This document shows positions 5,151 to 9,177 of a DNA stretch of 9,177 bases, one piece after another. The stretch spans positions 1 through 9,177 of the forward strand of contig JAFYQA010000025.1 in NCBI GenBank assembly GCA_017547315.1, in the 5' to 3' direction. The first letter of the stretch is position 1; every line of letters begins with the position of its first letter. A model generated the notes under the pieces. It made no database searches. It was not told the origin of the DNA and saw only the letters and a list, made by a program, of their open reading frames with translations. Both the position numbers and the translations under genes were made by a program. The DNA is from Roseburia sp. GTDB taxonomy: Bacteria > Bacillota_A > Clostridia > Lachnospirales > Lachnospiraceae.

Positions 5151-8088
5151 TAAAATGTTTACTCTGTGTCATTAATTTGTTTTTTTGAATATCTGTTATA
5201 GTATCCGTAATGTCTGAAATGAACACATAGAATAATTTTGTATCATCACTAGAACCAGAATCCTCTAGGTGTCCGATATCGTCAATCCAGCGAATGCTTC
5301 CATCTTTTCGCATGATTCGGTAGCGGATATAATCCATATTCGTATCCGAATGTTTCACCTGTTCGTGAATCTCCCACTGTACACGATTCAAATCTTCCGG
5401 ATATACAAGTCCTTGGAAAGAGTTGTTCACCAAATCTCTAAACTCATCCATTGTCTCGCAGCCAAACATCTTCAATACTGGCGGATTCGCATATAAAATT
5501 TTTTCATCCTCTGTAGCACGGTAAATAAAAAATCCATCCGATAAAGTTGCTAACATTTCTGCCATATTCTGACGTTTATGATCTTCACGTTCTCGCATCA
5601 ATGCTTCAATGCTTCGAATCGTAATAATTGCTATCTTCGGTGAACCGTCTGCCAATCTCTCTGATACCGTAATCGTCGTCTGACACCACTCTTCACCTAC
5701 CGGTTTGATTTTTCTCTTATATTTATATTCCACAGCATCTTGTTTTGCCAATACTCGTTTTAAATTCTCTAAATTCAAGAACTTACGCACATTCTCTTCG
5801 TCATATCCAAGAATTCTTCCCGTACTGAAATGGCGGTTTACTACCTCTTCATAATTACCACGTTCTAATAATCCGTTATCGTCCGGATAAATCTGACGGC
5901 AATAATTCTCCTGCATATGAAGAAAATAAACTTCTCTAAACGACAGCATAACATTACTTAATGCTTTTTCATAAATCCGGCTATGTGTTACATCCTGCAT
6001 CATGCAACTTGCATAACCATGTTGATACTGGTACATCGTGATATCCAAATAGCGGCTGGTAAAATTACTATAAACGCGATATTCAACTTGTTCCCCACCA
6101 TACGCTGCCCGATATGCTTTTTCAAGAAATTCCTCTGATCTTTCCTTAAAAATTTTGTTCATCATATAACGCAGACGTTCTACGCTTCCACCACTGATAC
6201 GGGCAAGTTCATTATTCGCATAAGCAATCTCATAGTCACAAGGTTTACCCTCTGCATCTAAAACAACTTTTCCAATGCCGTATCCGCACGGAAGATTGCC
6301 ATAATATTTCTCTAAATGATTCCTTTGAGACTCTGTCAGATCCTCTACTTCAATCTCAATACTCTGCTCATTATATTTTCTGCCTTCTAAGGCAGTCATA
6401 TCGGTCAACGAACCATAGAATAGTTTGTGTCCTTTCTTTTCTCTTAAGAAGAACACTCTCACATAAACCCAAAGCACCGTCTCGTCAGCCCGTAAATAAT
6501 GGATAAATCCAGTCGCTCCATTCGTAGGGTTATTATATGCATGTTCAAAAATCGACACCAGAACCTGTCTGTCATCATCTCTCACATGATTCCAAAAACG
6601 TTTGTGATAATCCTCTTCCTGCTGTGACACACCTGCCAGTCTAAAATACTGCTCATTCACACGGGTAATCTCAATATTATTCTCATACATATCGTAGAAT
6701 GCAGCCGGTCCTAAAATATTATTCGCCATTACATCATTGAACAGATTGGTATCTAAAAACTCTTTGATATGTATCGATTCCGTCTGTCTGCACCAGAAGC
6801 CCTCATAATCCACGTTCCGCGGGTCCGAGATCAAATCTTCAAACGCAGCTGTTGGCATCGGCTTATAGTAGTAATATCCTTGTGTATAGCGGCACCCCAT
6901 TTTTAGTAAATGATTTTCCTGGTCCTGGGTCTCTACGCCTTCTACAACAATCGGCACACGCATCTGCTTTGCCATATTGATAACAGAATCTAATATACCA
7001 ATTCCTTTTTCTGCATCACGCTCATTAATTTCCAAAAAGCGCATATCCATTTTTAAGACATCCACTGGCACACTTTTTAACATGTTAAGAGATGAATAAC
7101 CACTTCCGAAGTCATCCATCATAACAATCATTCCGTAATTACGTAATTCGTTTACCGTCTGAACGATTTTGTCGCCACTTTCTGCATAAGCACTTTCTGT
7201 AATCTCCACCTTCACATATTCTGGCGATAAATCATACTCCTCCATCAAACCAAAAAGATATTCCGGCACGTTCATCGAAAAAATATCAATACGTGATACG
7301 TTAATAGAAATCGGTAACGGTTCATAACCTTTTTCGATACACTGTCTCTGGAACTGGCATACCTTCTTCCATACAATGCGGTCTAAGTCCGCAATGAAAC
7401 CGTTCTGCTCTAAAATCGGAATAAATACTCCTGGAGGAATCATACCTTTCTCCGGATGTATCCAGCGTACTAAAGACTCTCCACCTACGATCTTGCCTTT
7501 TGTAATATCACACTGTGGTTGTACAAAAAACGTGAATTCGTCTCGATCAATTCCGATTTGAATCTCAGACAAAATACGAAGTTCCTCTTCTACTTTTTCA
7601 TCCATAGCCGGATTATAATCACAAATACGGCTGGCATAATTACCGAGCACATGAGAAAGCGCCACCGTCGCTCTGTCATAAATCGTAGCAATTGGAATGT
7701 TGTTATCTACAATTTCATAAATACCAAATGCCGGCAAATATCCTACACTATTAGTTCTTTCTTTTACTGCCTGTTGAATATCCTCACATAAGCGTATTAA
7801 TGTGTCTTTCTCTGTAACAACCAATTGTCCAAAACTATCGCCACCCAAATATCCAGACACACCGCCATATTGCTCTTGGAATTCCTTTAATGAATCCGCA
7901 ACTCGTATTAAAAGCTCATCACCAGCTTCTCTACCATGCAATTTATTATATAAACGGAAATGTTCAATATCTATAGCCACCATGTAATTCGTGCTATCCG
8001 TCCTGCTTTTTAAACATTCCTCAACTTTATCAAAAAAGGTTTGCTCCATATATAATCCTGTCAATGGACTCAACATTTCTTTTTTCAT
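5119..8088 (-). CDS. Cytosolic GGDEF-EAL protein with about four C-terminal PAS-like domains; probable c-di-GMP phosphodiesterase
   Basis: This 989-residue protein has no signal peptide or membrane helix. It opens directly with a GGDEF domain (about 6-160) whose signature is GGDSF (82-86). The early IDIEHFRLYNKLHG motif is kept, but the catalytic glutamate is serine, so cyclase activity is doubtful and GTP binding as a control is possible. The EAL domain (about 166-420) looks active: Q190, ESLVR at 204-208 (ESL variant), N263, EITE at 295-298, DDFG at 325-328, K346, E383 and Q403. After it come PAS-like regions at about 455-570, 595-705, 710-835 and 842-965; the last, with RKDGSIRWI and a C-terminal PAC, is the clearest, and the third is divergent. 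Sensors placed after the EAL are less usual than before it. The start at 8088 has GGAG and AAGGG just upstream, with a promoter at 8140-8169. The 3' end overlaps the next gene by 32 nt. The PAS ligands cannot be told. Confidence 0.9.
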   Translation of the reverse strand: MKKEMLSPLTGLYMEQTFFDKVEECLKSRTDSTNYMVAIDIEHFRLYNKLHGREAGDELLIRVADSLKEFQEQYGGVSGYLGGDSFGQLVVTEKDTLIRLCEDIQQAVKERTNSVGYLPAFGIYEIVDNNIPIATIYDRATVALSHVLGNYASRICDYNPAMDEKVEEELRILSEIQIGIDRDEFTFFVQPQCDITKGKIVGGESLVRWIHPEKGMIPPGVFIPILEQNGFIADLDRIVWKKVCQFQRQCIEKGYEPLPISINVSRIDIFSMNVPEYLFGLMEEYDLSPEYVKVEITESAYAESGDKIVQTVNELRNYGMIVMMDDFGSGYSSLNMLKSVPVDVLKMDMRFLEINERDAEKGIGILDSVINMAKQMRVPIVVEGVETQDQENHLLKMGCRYTQGYYYYKPMPTAAFEDLISDPRNVDYEGFWCRQTESIHIKEFLDTNLFNDVMANNILGPAAFYDMYENNIEITRVNEQYFRLAGVSQQEEDYHKRFWNHVRDDDRQVLVSIFEHAYNNPTNGATGFIHYLRADETVLWVYVRVFFLREKKGHKLFYGSLTDMTALEGRKYNEQSIEIEVEDLTESQRNHLEKYYGNLPCGYGIGKVVLDAEGKPCDYEIAYANNELARISGGSVERLRYMMNKIFKERSEEFLEKAYRAAYGGEQVEYRVYSNFTSRYLDITMYQYQHGYASCMMQDVTHSRIYEKALSNVMLSFREVYFLHMQENYCRQIYPDDNGLLERGNYEEVVNRHFSTGRILGYDEENVRKFLNLENLKRVLAKQDAVEYKYKRKIKPVGEEWCQTTITVSERLADGSPKIAIITIRSIEALMREREDHKRQNMAEMLATLSDGFFIYRATEDEKILYANPPVLKMFGCETMDEFRDLVNNSFQGLVYPEDLNRVQWEIHEQVKHSDTNMDYIRYRIMRKDGSIRWIDDIGHLEDSGSSDDTKLFYVFISDITDTITDIQKNKLMTQSKHFNEYDETKSRN

Positions 8089-8139
8089 ACCCTTCTCCGC
8101 TCGCCTTTTGTAGTGGTACTAAATACCCATTTTTTATAT

Positions 8140-8169
8140 ATTTTACACTTTCTAACATACTATTTTCAA
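8140..8169 (-). promoter_or_regulatory. Predicted sigma-A promoter of the two-gene c-di-GMP operon
   Basis: On the minus strand TTGAAA (8169-8164, five of six) is followed after 18 bp by TAAAAT (8145-8140, five of six). The start codon of the 989-residue gene is 51 bp downstream of the -10, leaving a short leader that ends in GGAGAAGGGT. No other strong match for either strand was seen between here and the start. A flagellar sigma-28 pattern (TAAA-15-GCCGATAA) was looked for and not found. Confidence 0.5.
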
Positions 8170-8228
8170 CCACTTTTTAAAATGTTGCAAAACTAGGATA
8201 TTTTACATTTCTTTTCTGTTTTTTAACG

Positions 8229-8257
8229 TTTTATATATGATTTCATCATGATATAAT
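8229..8257 (+). promoter_or_regulatory. Predicted sigma-A promoter for the SDR gene, overlapped by a small palindrome
   Basis: A perfect -10 TATAAT (8252-8257) carries an extended TGA immediately before it. At 17 bp upstream the -35 position reads TTTTAT (8229-8234), which is weak, as is common for extended -10 promoters. A palindrome ATCATGAT (8245-8252) and an ATGAT/ATCAT pair (8237-8241 and 8245-8249) cover the spacer and may be an operator. The start codon at 8288 is 30 bp downstream with GGAGGA at 8275-8280. Confidence 0.6.
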
Positions 8258-8287
8258 ATTGGTAGATATCATACGGAGGACTATATT

Positions 8288-9177
8288 ATGCGTGCATTAT
8301 TTATAGGTGGAACCGGAACCATCAGCATGGCAATTACCAGACAGCTGGCTGCCAATCCGGATTGGGAACTTTACTTACTAAATCGCGGTTCCCGCTCAAA
8401 TGAATTACCAGACAACGTTCATAGCATCGTTGCTGACATTTCCAATGAAATGGACTGTCAGGAAAAATTAAAAGATTTGCATTTTGATGTAGTATGTGAT
8501 TTTATTGCATTCACAGCAGACCAGGTAGAACGTGATTACCGTCTCTTTTACGGCAAAACCAAACAATATATTTTTATCAGCTCCGCCTCTGCTTACCAGA
8601 AACCATTGGCCAATGCAGTGATTACAGAAAGCACACCACTCGCTAATCCTTACTGGGAATATTCCCGTAATAAAATCGCATGTGAAGAATTTTTAATGAA
8701 CAAATATCGTGAAAATGGTTTTCCAATTACCATCGTCCGCCCAAGCCACACTTATGATGAACGCAAAGTTCCACTAGGTGTGCATGGAGACAAAGGAAGC
8801 TGGCAGATTTTAAAACGAATGTTAGACGGAAAGCCTGTCATTATTCACGGCGATGGCACTTCTCTTTGGACTATGACACACAATACCGATTTTGCAAAAG
8901 GATTTATCGGATTAATGGGCAACATCCACGCCATTGGCGAAGCCTTCCAGATTACCTCCGACGAGTCCCTCACTTGGAATCAGATTTATCAGGCAATTGC
9001 AAATGCATTGGGTGTAGAACTACATGCCTACCACGTAGCCACTGATTTTTTAGCTTCTACCGGAAAATATGATCTGACCGGAAGCCTTATTGGTGATAAG
9101 GCCAACTCTGTCGTATTTGATAACACCAAATTAAAACGGGCAGTCCCTGACTTTGTGGCAACCACACGATTTGACCA
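8288..9177 (+). CDS. NAD(P)-dependent extended SDR (epimerase/dehydratase family), C-terminus outside window
   Basis: The first 296 codons of a Rossmann-fold oxidoreductase or epimerase run to the right edge without a stop. The N-terminus MRALFIGGTGTIS holds the glycine-rich cofactor motif GGTGTIS (residues 7-13). An SSASAY motif at 98-103 and YSRNK at 125-129 give the catalytic serine, tyrosine and lysine. IVRPSHTY at 149-156 and the GDGT segment at 188-191 match the substrate-binding half of extended SDRs, including the atypical branch related to plant CSP41-type proteins. The fold and cofactor type are well supported; the substrate is not, so a nucleotide-sugar or other role would be a guess. 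The start is set by GGAGGA seven nt upstream and a Rossmann strand at once. It is transcribed divergently from the c-di-GMP operon. Most relatives are about 300-350 residues, so only a short C-terminal part is missing. Confidence 0.9.
   Translation, partial: MRALFIGGTGTISMAITRQLAANPDWELYLLNRGSRSNELPDNVHSIVADISNEMDCQEKLKDLHFDVVCDFIAFTADQVERDYRLFYGKTKQYIFISSASAYQKPLANAVITESTPLANPYWEYSRNKIACEEFLMNKYRENGFPITIVRPSHTYDERKVPLGVHGDKGSWQILKRMLDGKPVIIHGDGTSLWTMTHNTDFAKGFIGLMGNIHAIGEAFQITSDESLTWNQIYQAIANALGVELHAYHVATDFLASTGKYDLTGSLIGDKANSVVFDNTKLKRAVPDFVATTRFD

Noticed and set aside
5119..8088. Diguanylate cyclase activity for either large protein
   Set aside because: The catalytic signatures read GGDSF and HGDRF, and the second also lacks the early metal-site aspartates, so cyclase function is not supported.
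8089..8287. A riboswitch (for example c-di-GMP type) ahead of the phosphodiesterase operon
   Set aside because: The leader after the predicted start is only about 45 nt, AT-rich, with no paired-helix framework or terminator that would fit.

Overview
The window looks like chromosomal DNA of an anaerobic, low-GC Firmicute, most likely a Lachnospiraceae-type Clostridium relative. The reasons are the AT-rich intergenic DNA, strong GGAGG ribosome binding sites, a clear spoVT gene, a YhaO/YhaN-type sbcDC pair, and large multidomain GGDEF-EAL proteins with solute-binding or PAS sensor modules. The family-level assignment is inference from gene content and style, not from a database search. No tRNA, rRNA, CRISPR array, insertion sequence or phage gene was seen.

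Layout, left to right. At 1-410 (minus) is the N-terminal part of an SbcC/Rad50/YhaN-like ATPase that runs off the left edge. It overlaps by 10 nt its partner, an SbcD/Mre11/YhaO-like metallophosphoesterase (401-1471, minus). A 100-bp gap holds a long hairpin and a good sigma-A promoter for this repair pair. Next is spoVT (1572-2120, minus), an AbrB-family regulator with a C-terminal GAF domain. Its leader is unusual: a terminator-like hairpin of the same sequence family as the one downstream of spoVT, a four-codon mini-ORF with its own Shine-Dalgarno, and a small hairpin that can hide the spoVT ribosome binding site. Candidate sigma-G-like and sigma-A-like promoters lie inside the large hairpin.

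Upstream of that (5150 down to 2211, and 8088 down to 5119, both minus) are two very large cyclic-di-GMP signalling genes whose coding regions overlap by 32 nt, so they are almost certainly one operon. The promoter-proximal gene encodes a cytosolic GGDEF-EAL protein with about four PAS-like sensor domains after the EAL. The second encodes a membrane protein with two extracytoplasmic solute-binding (SBP_bac_3-type) domains, a transmembrane segment, a degenerate GGDEF and an intact EAL. In both, the GGDEF signature is broken (GGDSF and HGDRF) while the EAL catalytic residues are kept. The pair is therefore best read as two c-di-GMP phosphodiesterases with complementary sensing, one for internal signals and one for external ligands.

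A 199-bp divergent region (8089-8287) carries promoters both ways. To its right, 8288-9177 (plus) is the N-terminal 296 codons of an NAD(P)-dependent extended SDR (epimerase/dehydratase family), cut by the window edge.

The most interesting material is the spoVT leader with its paired hairpin elements, and the overlapping two-gene phosphodiesterase operon.
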